Positions 1 through 7,865 of a DNA stretch of 64,000 nucleotides are shown here, piece after piece. The notes beneath the pieces are model-generated. The model had not been told where the DNA came from. It saw nothing but the letters and a program-made list of their open reading frames with translations, and made no database searches. The stretch lies in contig NZ_JAAIWK010000020.1 in assembly GCF_011008565.1 (NCBI RefSeq), positions 1 to 64,000 on the forward strand, in the 5' to 3' direction. Numbering within the stretch: position 1 is the stretch's first letter; the number at the start of each line of letters is the position of its first letter. The position numbers were made by a program, and so were the translations under genes. The DNA is from Heyndrickxia ginsengihumi (GTDB taxonomy: Bacteria > Bacillota > Bacilli > Bacillales > Bacillaceae_C).

Positions 1-30
1 TGAATTAATATCATTATTATAAGCTAAAAA

Positions 31-68
31 GACAGTTAAAGGTTTAATTTATTCAACCTTTAACCGTC
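31..68. terminator. Imperfect hairpin, possible terminator of a gene left of the window
   Basis: Arms 31-44 and 55-68 pair at 13 of 14 positions around a 10-base loop. There is no clear T-tract, so the terminator reading is an inference from its place at the window edge. Confidence 0.3.
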
Positions 69-80
69 TAATAATTTAAT

Positions 81-161
81 GGACTTTTTCAGTGCCCTCC
101 GTGCAGCGCCGAGGAGGCTCAGCATTCGCCCGCGGAAAGCGAGCATCCTGGAGCGGAAATG
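81..161 (+). repeat. Dispersed hairpin repeat, right-half copy
   Basis: This GC-rich stretch is nearly identical to 30469-30548: both begin with actttttcagtgcc and run through gcagcgccgaggagg, cgcggaaagcgagcatcctgg and agcggaaat. It is the right half of the longer repeat seen at 28186-28378 and 38021-38192. No reading frame fits it. Confidence 0.75.
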
Positions 162-566
162 AATGTGCTTATACATAAAAAACTTTAATCCAGTTAATGA
201 ATATATTATCTTCAAGCATAAACCCATCTATTTATACATGATAAAGAGGGAGAAACTCTCATTTATAAATGAATTCCAGCAAGTGCTCTTAATAAGGGAT
301 GCTGACACTGAATATATAAATTTCTCGCTTGCAAGCAATTGAGCTATTCCTTATAGATAATAATTGAATAGTATTTTCTATAAAATCCTTGTTTTTTCAA
401 TAAATGTTGTTTACTTAATCTGTGTTCAGCAATCTTTATCTTTTCATCGCAAAAGATTTATTATATACTATCATTTCAATTTGATATAATAATTTTAAAA
501 ATAATGTCATTAGCTTTTCAAAATAAAAGGAAGAGATTCTTCTATTTTTTCTAGGGGGAAATTTCA
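162..566. other. AT-rich intergenic leader of the aminotransferase gene
   Basis: No gene is seen here. A good -10 hexamer TATAAT sits at 485-490 with only a poor -35, about 75 bases before the aminotransferase start, and is the likeliest promoter. The rest is AT-rich with no recognised riboswitch. Confidence 0.4.
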
Positions 567-1733
567 TTGCTTAACATTGCAAACAGAATGAATTCTGTAA
601 AGACGCTAATTTTTAGTGAATTAAACAATTATAAAAAAAGAAAACAACAAGAGGGTATGGAAATGATCGATTTAAGTATTGGGAGTCCCGATCAGCCGCC
701 ACCATCTTTTGTAATTGAATCGTTGGCGGCTGACGTAAAAGATCCAGCACAATACGGCTATACGATTTCTGGAATTGATGCCTTTCATCATGCGGTTTCT
801 TCTTATTATCAGGAACGTTTTAATGTAAAAGTCGATCCACATAAAGAGGTTATTCAATTAATGGGTTCCCAGGATGGGATTGTTCATTTACCACTTGTGT
901 TCTGTAATCCTGGGGATATTATTTTAGTACCAGATCCGGGCTACACTGCTTATGAATCAGGTGTTCATATCGCTGAGGCTGAAGGATACCCAATGCCGTT
1001 ACTTGAAGAAAATGGATTTTTACCTGATCTTTCGAAAATCCCTGAAGATATTGCTAAGAAAGCGAAAATGATGATTTTGAATTTTCCAGGTAATCCGATT
1101 CCAGCACTCGCAACGAAAGAGTTTTTTACAGAGGTTGTTGCTTTTGCGAAAAAATATAATATTATTGTTGCTCACGATTTCGCCTATAGCGAACTAATTT
1201 TTGATCAGAAGCAACCTGTTAGTTTTTTATCCATTGAAGGTGCTAAAGATGTAGGGGTTGAATTTAATTCCTTATCCAAAAGTTTTAATATGGCTGGTAC
1301 TCGAATTGGATTTTTATGCGGAAATGAAGAAGTTATTCAGTTGTTCCAACGATTAAAATCGCACGTTGATTACGGTATTTTTGAACCGATACAAAGGGCT
1401 GCTGTAAAAGCATTAACACAGGGTCAAAACTTTTTAAAACAAAATGCTAAGTTATATGAAAGAAGACGAGATTTTTTAATCAATGGCTTGGCGAATATTG
1501 GTTGGAAAATAAAGCCGTCTGAGGCAACAATGTTTATATGGGCGAAAATCCCTGCCGGAAAACAGTCACTTTCATTTACATATGAATTGATGGATAAAGC
1601 TGGAGTTGTAGTGACACCTGGGATCGCTTTTGGTGAGCACGGTGAAGGATATGTGAGAATTGCGTTAGTACAAGACGAGAAAACATTGTTAAAGGTTATT
1701 GAACGGATTGAAAAGAGTGGGATTATAGCATAA
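567..1733 (+). CDS. PLP-dependent class I/II aminotransferase
   Basis: A 388-residue fold-type I aminotransferase. The Schiff-base lysine is K238 in SLSKSFNMAGTRIG, preceded by the cofactor residues D204 and Y207 in HDFAYSEL and by the PDPGYTAYE segment near 122-130. The family normally carries NPTGA near 176; here it reads NPIPA, so the substrate may differ from the standard enzyme. It resembles Bacillus proteins labelled LL-diaminopimelate aminotransferase or MtnV-like transaminase, but I cannot fix the substrate. The TTG start is chosen because AGGGGGA at 553-559 lies seven bases upstream; a later ATG lacks such a site. The gene stands alone and ends in a terminator. Confidence 0.85.
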   Translation: MLNIANRMNSVKTLIFSELNNYKKRKQQEGMEMIDLSIGSPDQPPPSFVIESLAADVKDPAQYGYTISGIDAFHHAVSSYYQERFNVKVDPHKEVIQLMGSQDGIVHLPLVFCNPGDIILVPDPGYTAYESGVHIAEAEGYPMPLLEENGFLPDLSKIPEDIAKKAKMMILNFPGNPIPALATKEFFTEVVAFAKKYNIIVAHDFAYSELIFDQKQPVSFLSIEGAKDVGVEFNSLSKSFNMAGTRIGFLCGNEEVIQLFQRLKSHVDYGIFEPIQRAAVKALTQGQNFLKQNAKLYERRRDFLINGLANIGWKIKPSEATMFIWAKIPAGKQSLSFTYELMDKAGVVVTPGIAFGEHGEGYVRIALVQDEKTLLKVIERIEKSGIIA

Positions 1734-1743
1734 AAAATTTTCA

Positions 1744-1787
1744 AAACGAATGTTCTAAACGGTAACGTTAAGGACATTCGTTTTTTT
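1744..1787 (+). terminator. Rho-independent terminator
   Basis: Arms 1744-1753 (aaacgaatgt) and 1774-1783 pair perfectly and run into a T-tract, directly after the aminotransferase stop. Confidence 0.8.
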
Positions 1788-1963
1788 CGATTACGGAAAA
1801 AGTGGCAAAGGCAATAGAGGCTTGGATCTAAATGAAGGCCATCACCTCAAGACGTTGGCCGGCAGTATAGGCTTATAGCCTCTATGATGTTTATCCGCTA
1901 CCTTATCCGTTTTGAAAAGTTCAAAAAAAATTAACAATATAAAATGAAATCAAGAAAAATAGC

Positions 1964-1993
1964 TAGACGATTTATAGAGATATCAGTTATGAT
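1964..1993 (+). promoter_or_regulatory. Candidate promoter of feoAB
   Basis: The -10 hexamer TATGAT lies at 1988-1993, with a weak -35 TAGACG at 1964-1969 (18-base spacer). The Fur box follows at once, which suits repression by a protein covering the transcription start. Confidence 0.45.
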
Positions 1994-2000
1994 AGTAAGT

Positions 2001-2019
2001 GAAAATAATTATCATTATC
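2001..2019 (+). promoter_or_regulatory. Fur box upstream of feoA
   Basis: The 19-mer gaaaataattatcattatc, read on the other strand, matches the classic Fur consensus GATAATGATAATCATTATC at 17 of 19 positions. It lies just after the -10 box and 34 bases before the feoA start, so repression in iron-replete cells is expected. Confidence 0.85.
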
Positions 2020-2052
2020 GTCATTTTTCGATCGTGGTTAGGAGGTCATCGA

Positions 2053-2280
2053 ATGATCTTGACAGAGTTAAAACCAGGTGACAAAGGTATTATTACTGAT
2101 TTATCAAAGGTAAATGAATTAATTCAAAGAAGACTTCTTGATTTAGGGGTTATTGAAGGACGAGAAGTTTGTTATAAATGCTCACTGCCATTTGGCGGAC
2201 CATGTATGCTTGAAGTGAGCGGTCAATGTATTGGAATAAGAAAGAAAGAAGCAATGCAGATTAAAGTGGAGTGTTCATAA
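2053..2280 (+). CDS. feoA: FeoA, ferrous iron transport accessory protein
   Basis: FeoA is a small SH3-like cytoplasmic protein that supports the FeoB iron channel. The 75-residue product shows the family pattern: LKPGDKGIITDL, the RRLLDLGVIEGREV turn and a C-terminal GQCIGIRKKEAMQIKV strand. The frame is open further upstream, but that extension would be encoded by the Fur box; ATG 2053 has AGGAGG at 2040-2045. Its stop overlaps the feoB start by one base (TAATG), indicating translational coupling. It is expected to be iron-repressed through the Fur box at 2001-2019. Confidence 0.92.
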   Translation: MILTELKPGDKGIITDLSKVNELIQRRLLDLGVIEGREVCYKCSLPFGGPCMLEVSGQCIGIRKKEAMQIKVECS

Positions 2281-4265
2281 TGGAAGTAGCTTTATTTGGT
2301 AATCCCAACACAGGTAAAACCTCTCTCTTTAATGAATTGACAGGCTCTTATGAGTATGTTGGGAATTGGACAGGTGTGACAGTTGAGAAAAAGGTCGGGC
2401 AGTTAAAGGGTAACTATGGTATTCTTATTGATTTACCTGGAATCTATACGTTAAATCCATTATCGAAAGATGAAGCCGTTGCTTCGAGATTCTTATTGGA
2501 AAATCAATTTTCAACGATATTGAATATTGTAGATGCTTCACAGCTGGCTAGAAATTTACATTTAACAATTCAGTTACTGGAATTCGGAAAACCGGTTATG
2601 ATTGGCTTGAACATGATAGATGTTGCGAAGTCGAGGGGCATGCGCATAGATGATCGTGTAATGATGGAACGGTTAGGTATTCAAGTCGTTCCTATCGTTG
2701 CGAGAACAGGAAAAGGATGTCAAGCAATTCATAAACAGTTTGACATGAATATACATAATGATTTGAATTTTCAAATAGATTATGGAGAGCTCATCGAAGC
2801 AGGAATTAGTAAAATTGAACAATTACTACCGGATATTCGTTCATTAAATAAGCGTTGGTTGGCGATACAATTTCTTGAAGGAAATGATGTTATCTGTAAT
2901 ATGCCTGAACTTGACACGTGCAAGCAAGCTTTATTGGATATATCTAGACAACTAGAACATCAGCTTTCTGATGACAAGTATCGGCTTAAACAAGCAATTT
3001 ATAGAAAACGTCAGCAATTTATAGATGCCGTGATGAAAGATGCAGTACAGTTCTCTAATTTAGAAAAACGCACTTTTTCAGAAAAACTAGATTCGATTGT
3101 GACAAACAAATATCTCGGCATCCCAATTTTTATTCTTGTCATGTATTTCATTTTTTGCGTTACATTTAATTGGGGAGGATCACCACTATCGGATTTGCTT
3201 GATCACTTTTTTTCTGGACCGTTATCGGACTGGATTCAAATAGGATTAACGAAAGTCCATGCAACGAAATTTATTCAAGATATTATTTTAAATGGAATAG
3301 TCGCTGGTGTTGGCGGAGTGCTTGTGTTCGTACCACAAATATTTGTGCTTTTCTTTTTTATTTCGTTTATAGAAGACTCTGGATATATGGCGAGGGTCGC
3401 AATGGTGATGGATCGGTTAATGGAGGCTGTTGGTCTCAATGGGAAAGCATTCATTCCATTAATTATCGGATTTGGATGCAATGTTCCTGGTGTTATGGCA
3501 GCAAGAACGATTGAACAGCCGAAAGAAAGATTGCTGACAACACTGTTGACCCCTTTAATGTCTTGTTCAGCAAGATTATCGGTATATAGTTTATTTGTCG
3601 CTGCTTTTTTCGAAAAATACCAAGCATTAATTGTTCTTTCTCTTTATTTACTTGGCATTGTTGTGGCACTCATTTTAGCAAAAGTATTTTCTCTCTTTAT
3701 AAAAACAGAAGGATCTGTGTTCGTGATTGAATTGCCGCCATATCGTGTTCCGAATGCTCGTAGTCTGTTTAGAAGTACTTGGGATAAAGGAAAAGGATTT
3801 GTTCGAAAAGCAGGTACATTTATTTTTGGCGGTACTGTTGCGATATGGTTATTATCTTATACGGGGCCAGGCGGTGTGAATGTACCGATCGATAAAAGTT
3901 TTATGGCAGTGATTTGCAGCTATATTGCGCCAATTTTTACACCACTCGGTTTTGGTACTTGGCAAGCTGCTGCGGCCTTAATAACTGGATTTTTAGCTAA
4001 AGAGGTTGTTGTATCCACGATGAATGTGCTGTATTTTGTTCCCGACAGTTCATCACTTGAAACGGTTATTTCTCATACTTTTACACCAATATCAGCGTAC
4101 AGTTTTATGGTATTTATTCTTTTATATATTCCGTGTTTATCAACTGTTGCGATTATTCAAAAGGAAACAGGCTCAAAAAAAATCACCATATTTTCAATTA
4201 TTTACGCACTAATGATTGCATATATTCTTTCTGTCTTGGTTTATCAAATAGGACGTTTACTATAA
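2280..4265 (+). CDS. feoB: FeoB, ferrous iron transport GTPase/permease
   Basis: FeoB takes up Fe2+ across the cytoplasmic membrane. The N-terminal G domain shows G1 GNPNTGKTS (residues 7-15), the G3 motif DLPG and G4 NMID; a helical spacer follows, then a polytopic membrane region with the conserved gate segments (SGYMARVAMVMDRLM, GCNVPGVMAARTIE, SCSARLSVY). At 661 residues it is shorter than the E. coli protein, which is usual in Firmicutes. A GTG nine bases upstream is possible, but ATG 2280 fits the GTGGAG site at 2266-2271 and the coupled feoA stop. It is co-transcribed with feoA and a Cys-rich partner. Confidence 0.96.
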   Translation: MEVALFGNPNTGKTSLFNELTGSYEYVGNWTGVTVEKKVGQLKGNYGILIDLPGIYTLNPLSKDEAVASRFLLENQFSTILNIVDASQLARNLHLTIQLLEFGKPVMIGLNMIDVAKSRGMRIDDRVMMERLGIQVVPIVARTGKGCQAIHKQFDMNIHNDLNFQIDYGELIEAGISKIEQLLPDIRSLNKRWLAIQFLEGNDVICNMPELDTCKQALLDISRQLEHQLSDDKYRLKQAIYRKRQQFIDAVMKDAVQFSNLEKRTFSEKLDSIVTNKYLGIPIFILVMYFIFCVTFNWGGSPLSDLLDHFFSGPLSDWIQIGLTKVHATKFIQDIILNGIVAGVGGVLVFVPQIFVLFFFISFIEDSGYMARVAMVMDRLMEAVGLNGKAFIPLIIGFGCNVPGVMAARTIEQPKERLLTTLLTPLMSCSARLSVYSLFVAAFFEKYQALIVLSLYLLGIVVALILAKVFSLFIKTEGSVFVIELPPYRVPNARSLFRSTWDKGKGFVRKAGTFIFGGTVAIWLLSYTGPGGVNVPIDKSFMAVICSYIAPIFTPLGFGTWQAAAALITGFLAKEVVVSTMNVLYFVPDSSSLETVISHTFTPISAYSFMVFILLYIPCLSTVAIIQKETGSKKITIFSIIYALMIAYILSVLVYQIGRLL

Positions 4266-4287
4266 ATCTATAAAGGTGGGCTTTTCA

Positions 4288-4485
4288 ATGATTTTTAGCA
4301 TTGTTGCTAGTGTGCTTATTTTCGGTTATGCTTGCTGGACGTTAATACGATTTGTAAGAAAGAGCAAGGAAGGTCAATGTGCGGCATGTTCATTAAATAA
4401 GCATTGTGCAAAGGCAAGCTGTAACTATACCCCAATTCAAGAAGAACAGATTAATAGATCATTTAAAGAACATCATGCATCATAA
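4288..4485 (+). CDS. FeoB-associated Cys-rich membrane protein
   Basis: A 65-residue protein with one N-terminal membrane helix (about residues 2-22) followed by a basic stretch and a cysteine cluster (CAACSLNKHCAKASC). Such proteins typically follow feoB in Firmicutes and are thought to assist or replace FeoC, though no mechanism is settled. The start at ATG 4288 is preceded by AAAGGTGG at 4272-4279; an upstream GTG would overlap that site. It is the third gene of the feo operon and is followed by a terminator. Confidence 0.85.
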   Translation: MIFSIVASVLIFGYACWTLIRFVRKSKEGQCAACSLNKHCAKASCNYTPIQEEQINRSFKEHHAS

Positions 4486-4501
4486 TGAAATGTATATACT
4501 T

Positions 4502-4539
4502 ATCCCGATAAAGAGATATTGCTTTGTCGGGATTTTTTA
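4502..4539 (+). terminator. Terminator of the feo operon
   Basis: A 12-bp stem (4502-4513 with 4522-4533, one T-G pair) is followed by a run of T. Confidence 0.85.
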
Positions 4540-4717
4540 GTTTTTTAAAAGACAGATGGGAATTGAGCAGGTTGTTGTACAACATCATTAAGTTTGTGTT
4601 AAAACTAGTGTGAGTCATATAAAAATAAGCTTGAAGTTTTGTCAAACTTACAAACTATAAATCATATATTTCGTAATACGAATATTTTGCTATGGGTATG
4701 ATAAGGGGAGGAACGTT

Positions 4718-5917
4718 ATGACAGATCAAGATTTACGTGTGAATGAAGCAAAAATATGGACTCGCGATTTTATTTTTATTTGCTTAGCGAATTTTTTTGT
4801 TTTTTTGGGCTTTCAAATGACACTTCCGACGATTCCTTTATTTGTAAAGCATTTAGGTGGAACTGACCAATTAATTGGATTTGTCGTCGGTATTTTTACC
4901 TTTTCAGCATTATTATTAAGACCGTTTGCTGGGCATGCTTTAGAATCTAAGGGCAGAAAAATTGTATATTTATTCGGATTGCTCATTTTTGTTCTTTCAG
5001 TTGGATCATATTCAATTGCGCCTAGTATTCTTTTTCTATTTTTAATGCGCATTATCCAAGGCATTGGGTGGGGATTTTCGACAACAGCTGCAGGGACAAT
5101 TGCTACAGATATCATCCCCGCAAGTAAAAGAGGGGAAGGTTTAGGTTATTATGGACTATCTGGAAATCTTGCACTTGCATTCGGTCCATCGTTAGGGCTG
5201 TTTCTTTCAAATGCTATACCGTTTCACATTTTATTTCTAATCTGTTCATTTCTTGGTTTATTAGCATTCATTCTTGCCATTCAAATTCGCTATAAAAAGG
5301 TCGAAAAAAAGGAGAAAACTGAATCAACGACATTTAAAGTAGATATTTATGAAAAGAATGCGTTAATGCCATCTGTGCTTTTATTCTTTGTTACAGTAAC
5401 TTTCGGTGGAATTGCAACGTTCCTGCCGTTATATACAGCAGAAAAGCATATAGCAGGGATACAATGGTATTTTCTAATATACGCATTGGCTCTAATGGTA
5501 ACAAGAACGTTTGCGGGGAGTTTATATGATAAGAAAGGACATCAGGCAATTTTCATTCCAGGTGCATTCATGATTATTGTTGCAATGATTTTATTATCAT
5601 GGCTCCCTAGCACGTTAGTTCTTTTTGTTGCCGCTTTCTGTTATGGCCTTGGTTTTGGATCAGTACAGCCTGCGTTACAAGCATGGGCGATGGAAAAAAC
5701 ACCTATCAATCGTAAAGGGATGGCGAATGCAACATTCTTTTCTTTCTTTGATCTTGGCATTGGAATTGGTGCGATGGTATTTGGTCAAATTGGAGATTTG
5801 TTTGGTTATTTCAGCATCTATATTACATCTGCATGCTCCGTAACACTTTCAATATTGCTTTATATTGCCATCTTATTGAAAGATCGACGTAAACATATCG
5901 TTCGTGCCCATTTATAA
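4718..5917 (+). CDS. MFS transporter, drug-exporter type
   Basis: A 399-residue major facilitator protein with about 12 hydrophobic segments. The motif-A region GHALESKGRK follows TM2 (about residues 72-81) and a second copy DKKGHQ sits in the other half. The RIIQGIGWGFSTTAAGT segment and the early FFVFLGFQMTLPTIPLFV helix resemble Bacillus exporters of the YfkF/YwoG type. The substrate cannot be read from sequence. ATG 4718 has AGGGGAGG upstream. A 12-bp palindrome (TGTTGTACAACA) in the leader near 4573-4584 could bind a regulator, but none is encoded next door. Confidence 0.8.
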   Translation: MTDQDLRVNEAKIWTRDFIFICLANFFVFLGFQMTLPTIPLFVKHLGGTDQLIGFVVGIFTFSALLLRPFAGHALESKGRKIVYLFGLLIFVLSVGSYSIAPSILFLFLMRIIQGIGWGFSTTAAGTIATDIIPASKRGEGLGYYGLSGNLALAFGPSLGLFLSNAIPFHILFLICSFLGLLAFILAIQIRYKKVEKKEKTESTTFKVDIYEKNALMPSVLLFFVTVTFGGIATFLPLYTAEKHIAGIQWYFLIYALALMVTRTFAGSLYDKKGHQAIFIPGAFMIIVAMILLSWLPSTLVLFVAAFCYGLGFGSVQPALQAWAMEKTPINRKGMANATFFSFFDLGIGIGAMVFGQIGDLFGYFSIYITSACSVTLSILLYIAILLKDRRKHIVRAHL

Positions 5918-5923
5918 AATTAT

Positions 5924-5959
5924 AAAGGTGGATAAAAATGGAAAGGTGGATAAAAATGG
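5924..5959 (+). repeat. Perfect 18-bp tandem duplication of an RBS plus start codon
   Basis: The unit aaaggtggataaaaatgg occurs twice without a gap (5924-5941 and 5942-5959). Each copy holds a Shine-Dalgarno site and an ATG. As 18 is a multiple of three, both ATGs open the same frame. Confidence 0.95.
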
Positions 5960-6240
5960 TTTCTGCAATAAAAATAAACGATAGGACGATAAATATAACA
6001 CAATTTCAAGAAGAATATAATAAACAATCAAAGTATACCATTCGCTTTTCTTTTCATGTAAAAGGTGGGCTTGAATATCATGATATCACAGCCCTTTTAT
6101 ATAATGATTCCTTCCATATCGTTATACCAGACAGAAAAAGAGATTTTACAGCGGTGATTCAAGAATATTATACATCAATTGGTGATTTTGCTGATGAAGA
6201 TACGACAGCAACATTTACGCTTACATTGTTGGAAATATGA
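5956..6240 (+). CDS. DUF3219 family protein (YkvR-like)
   Basis: A small soluble protein of 94 residues resembling Bacillus YkvR (DUF3219), with the family-like run YHDITALLYNDSFHIVIPDR. Function is unknown. Translation could begin at ATG 5938, adding MERWIK, or at ATG 5956, because the whole initiation region is duplicated. I prefer 5956, as the added residues merely translate the duplicated RBS and the shorter form matches the length I recall for YkvR. It lies 38 bases after the MFS gene and may share its transcript. Confidence 0.7.
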   Translation: MVSAIKINDRTINITQFQEEYNKQSKYTIRFSFHVKGGLEYHDITALLYNDSFHIVIPDRKRDFTAVIQEYYTSIGDFADEDTTATFTLTLLEI

Positions 6241-6308
6241 CTGAATAGAACTTGTTCTTTTTAGATTTTTTATTTAGAATATGGTAATATTAAGTAAAAT
6301 ATCTTAAC

Positions 6309-6334
6309 CTTATCGAACTACTGTGTTCGATAAG
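6309..6334. promoter_or_regulatory. Perfect 10-bp inverted repeat between the DUF3219 gene and def
   Basis: cttatcgaac (6309-6318) and gttcgataag (6325-6334) pair perfectly around a 6-base loop. No T-tract follows, so it may be an operator or a leader hairpin for the deformylase gene rather than a terminator. Confidence 0.45.
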
Positions 6335-6392
6335 AAAATCTGATATAAAATGGATGGTTGATTTAGTAATGAGTAAATTTACAAAAGATTAT

Positions 6393-6947
6393 ATGATTAC
6401 AATGAAAGATATAGTGAAAGAAGGAGCCCCGATATTAAGAAAAGTGGTAGATGAGGTGCAAATGCCTCCAACCGAAGAGGATAAAGAAGAATTGATGTGC
6501 ATGCTTCAGTTTTTGAAAAACAGTCAAAATCCGGAAATTGCAAAAAAACATCATTTACGAGCTGGTGTAGGCTTGTCCGCAAATCAAATCGGCCTCAATA
6601 AACAAATGTTTGCTGTATATATTCAAAGTGAACAAGAAGAACTTGCATATACTTTATTCAATCCGAAAATCGTAAGCCATTCTGTATCAATGACTTACCT
6701 GCCATCTGGAGAGGGATGTCTATCGGTAGAACGTGAAGTTCCAGGTTATGTTCCTCGCTATGAAAGAATTAAAGTGAAGGCATTTGATATTAATGGAGAA
6801 GAAGTAGTAATTAGACTTAAAGGATATACAGCAATTGTTTTTCAGCATGAAATGGATCATTTAAATGGGATTATGTTTTATGACCATATCAACAAAGAAA
6901 ATCCTTTTAAGCTTCCTGAAAATACCGATATCCAAAGTCTTTATTAA
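6393..6947 (+). CDS. def: Peptide deformylase, YkrB/DefB type
   Basis: Removes the formyl group from nascent protein N-termini using a metal ion. All three family motifs are present: GVGLSANQIG (motif I, with SAN where AAP is usual), EGCLSV (metal-binding Cys) and HEMDHLNG (two metal His and catalytic Glu). The 184-residue length from ATG 6393 equals B. subtilis YkrB, but no good RBS precedes it. ATG 6369, with a weak GGATGG site, or ATG 6354 are alternatives adding 8 or 13 residues. The long insert KKHHLRAG before motif I is typical of Gram-positive type 2 enzymes. Confidence 0.93.
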   Translation: MITMKDIVKEGAPILRKVVDEVQMPPTEEDKEELMCMLQFLKNSQNPEIAKKHHLRAGVGLSANQIGLNKQMFAVYIQSEQEELAYTLFNPKIVSHSVSMTYLPSGEGCLSVEREVPGYVPRYERIKVKAFDINGEEVVIRLKGYTAIVFQHEMDHLNGIMFYDHINKENPFKLPENTDIQSLY

Positions 6948-6967
6948 TGAATCTAGGCTGCATGCAT

Positions 6968-7039
6968 TGTCTGACGCTATCTTGCAATATACGGTGATAG
7001 CCTATTCTTAGGTGATTAGCTTTGTAATAGTGTCAGACA
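6968..7039. terminator. Long inverted repeat between convergent def and tnrA
   Basis: tgtctgacgctat (6968-6980) pairs with 7027-7039 at 12 of 13 positions across a 46-base loop. It sits between convergent genes, so a bidirectional terminator is plausible, though T-runs are weak. Confidence 0.4.
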
Positions 7040-7056
7040 AATGATGTTGCCTATTT

Positions 7057-7377
7057 TTAACTTCTTTTATTGAAATAAGCGTTTATTTGACCGCGGATAA
7101 CCTTTTCCCGCAATGTTTTTTCATCATATTTTTTTTCTTTAATAAACTCTTTTCTGATTTCTGATGTTTGAATGCCTTCTTCTCTTTTATTGGCGATATC
7201 AACAAGTTTTTCAACGTCTAGGAATGAATATTTACGAATTCCGCTTTTTGATCTGTCGGGAAAAATGAGCTTTCTTTCTTCATAATAACGGATTCGCCGT
7301 TCGCTTAATCCTGTCAGTTCACAAACTGTTCCAATTGAAATTACCTTTTTCTCCATATATGATTCATTAGCTGCCAC
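7057..7377 (-). CDS. tnrA: TnrA, nitrogen-responsive MerR-family regulator
   Basis: TnrA controls nitrogen-scavenging genes when glutamine is scarce and is held inactive by feedback-inhibited glutamine synthetase. The 106-residue product has a MerR helix-turn-helix (ISIGTVCELTGLSERRIRYYEERKLIFPDRS) and ends in GQINAYFNKRS, matching the short C-terminal tail by which TnrA binds glutamine synthetase. That tail and the length (B. subtilis TnrA has 110 residues) favour TnrA over the longer GlnR. It starts at GTG 7377 after AGGGGAGG. Two TnrA-box-like sites lie 68-126 bp upstream, suggesting autoregulation as in B. subtilis. Confidence 0.9.
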   Translation of the reverse strand: MAANESYMEKKVISIGTVCELTGLSERRIRYYEERKLIFPDRSKSGIRKYSFLDVEKLVDIANKREEGIQTSEIRKEFIKEKKYDEKTLREKVIRGQINAYFNKRS

Positions 7378-7444
7378 CGTATTTCCTCCCCTTGTGAGAT
7401 GTTATTACTAATATATAATAAATTCCTTGCTAAGTATACAATAA

Positions 7445-7503
7445 TGTTAGAATTCCTAACGCAAGAATTAAGTTTTTTACTAAAAATGTTATTTTATTTT
7501 ACG
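7445..7503 (-). promoter_or_regulatory. Two TnrA/GlnR-box-like sites upstream of tnrA
   Basis: tgttagaattcctaacg (7445-7461) and tgttattttattttacg (7487-7503) match the core TGTnA-N7-TnACA except for the last base. They are 42 bp apart, four helical turns. Autoregulation of tnrA is known in B. subtilis; its operation here is inferred. Confidence 0.5.
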
Positions 7504-7795
7504 CAGATATGTTATATAAAATTGATTGCTCATTTTAAGTGTTATTTAAGAATTTTTATGTATAATACTCAGGAAATAAGTAGAAGCTGGTGTTTATTAA
7601 GGAAAAACGAAAAACTATTGATATTAAGGAAAGATACATTTCGTTGAGTAGATGAAATAGCTTACGCCATTCTGAGCTAAAAAAGTGAGACCACATGGAC
7701 ACGGAAAAAGAACAATTCAAATGAGGAGTTATTTTCATTTCATTTGATTAAAATTTATTCATTTTTGGAACTTCTTCAATTATGTTTTACAACAG

Positions 7796-7824
7796 TTGAG
7801 TAATTAATAATTTATTACTATAAT
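7796..7824 (+). promoter_or_regulatory. Sigma-A promoter of the YitT-family gene
   Basis: TTGAGT (7796-7801), a 17-base spacer and a perfect TATAAT (7819-7824) lie 42 bases before the start codon. Confidence 0.7.
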
Positions 7825-7865
7825 AATTCTCATGAACTGTTTGTATAACAACTAAGGAGAGAAAA

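Noticed and set aside
1424-1777. 117-codon minus-strand frame inside the aminotransferase
   Set aside because: It is an antisense shadow of a well-supported gene and of its terminator.
1814-1885. Inverted repeat atagaggct / agcctctat before the feo promoter as a riboswitch
   Set aside because: Short arms and a long loop, with no riboswitch core; the Fur box explains regulation.
7399-7647. 82-codon open frame on the plus strand upstream of the YitT gene
   Set aside because: It overlaps the regulatory region of tnrA, has no RBS and has no family-like pattern; the translation is AT-driven.
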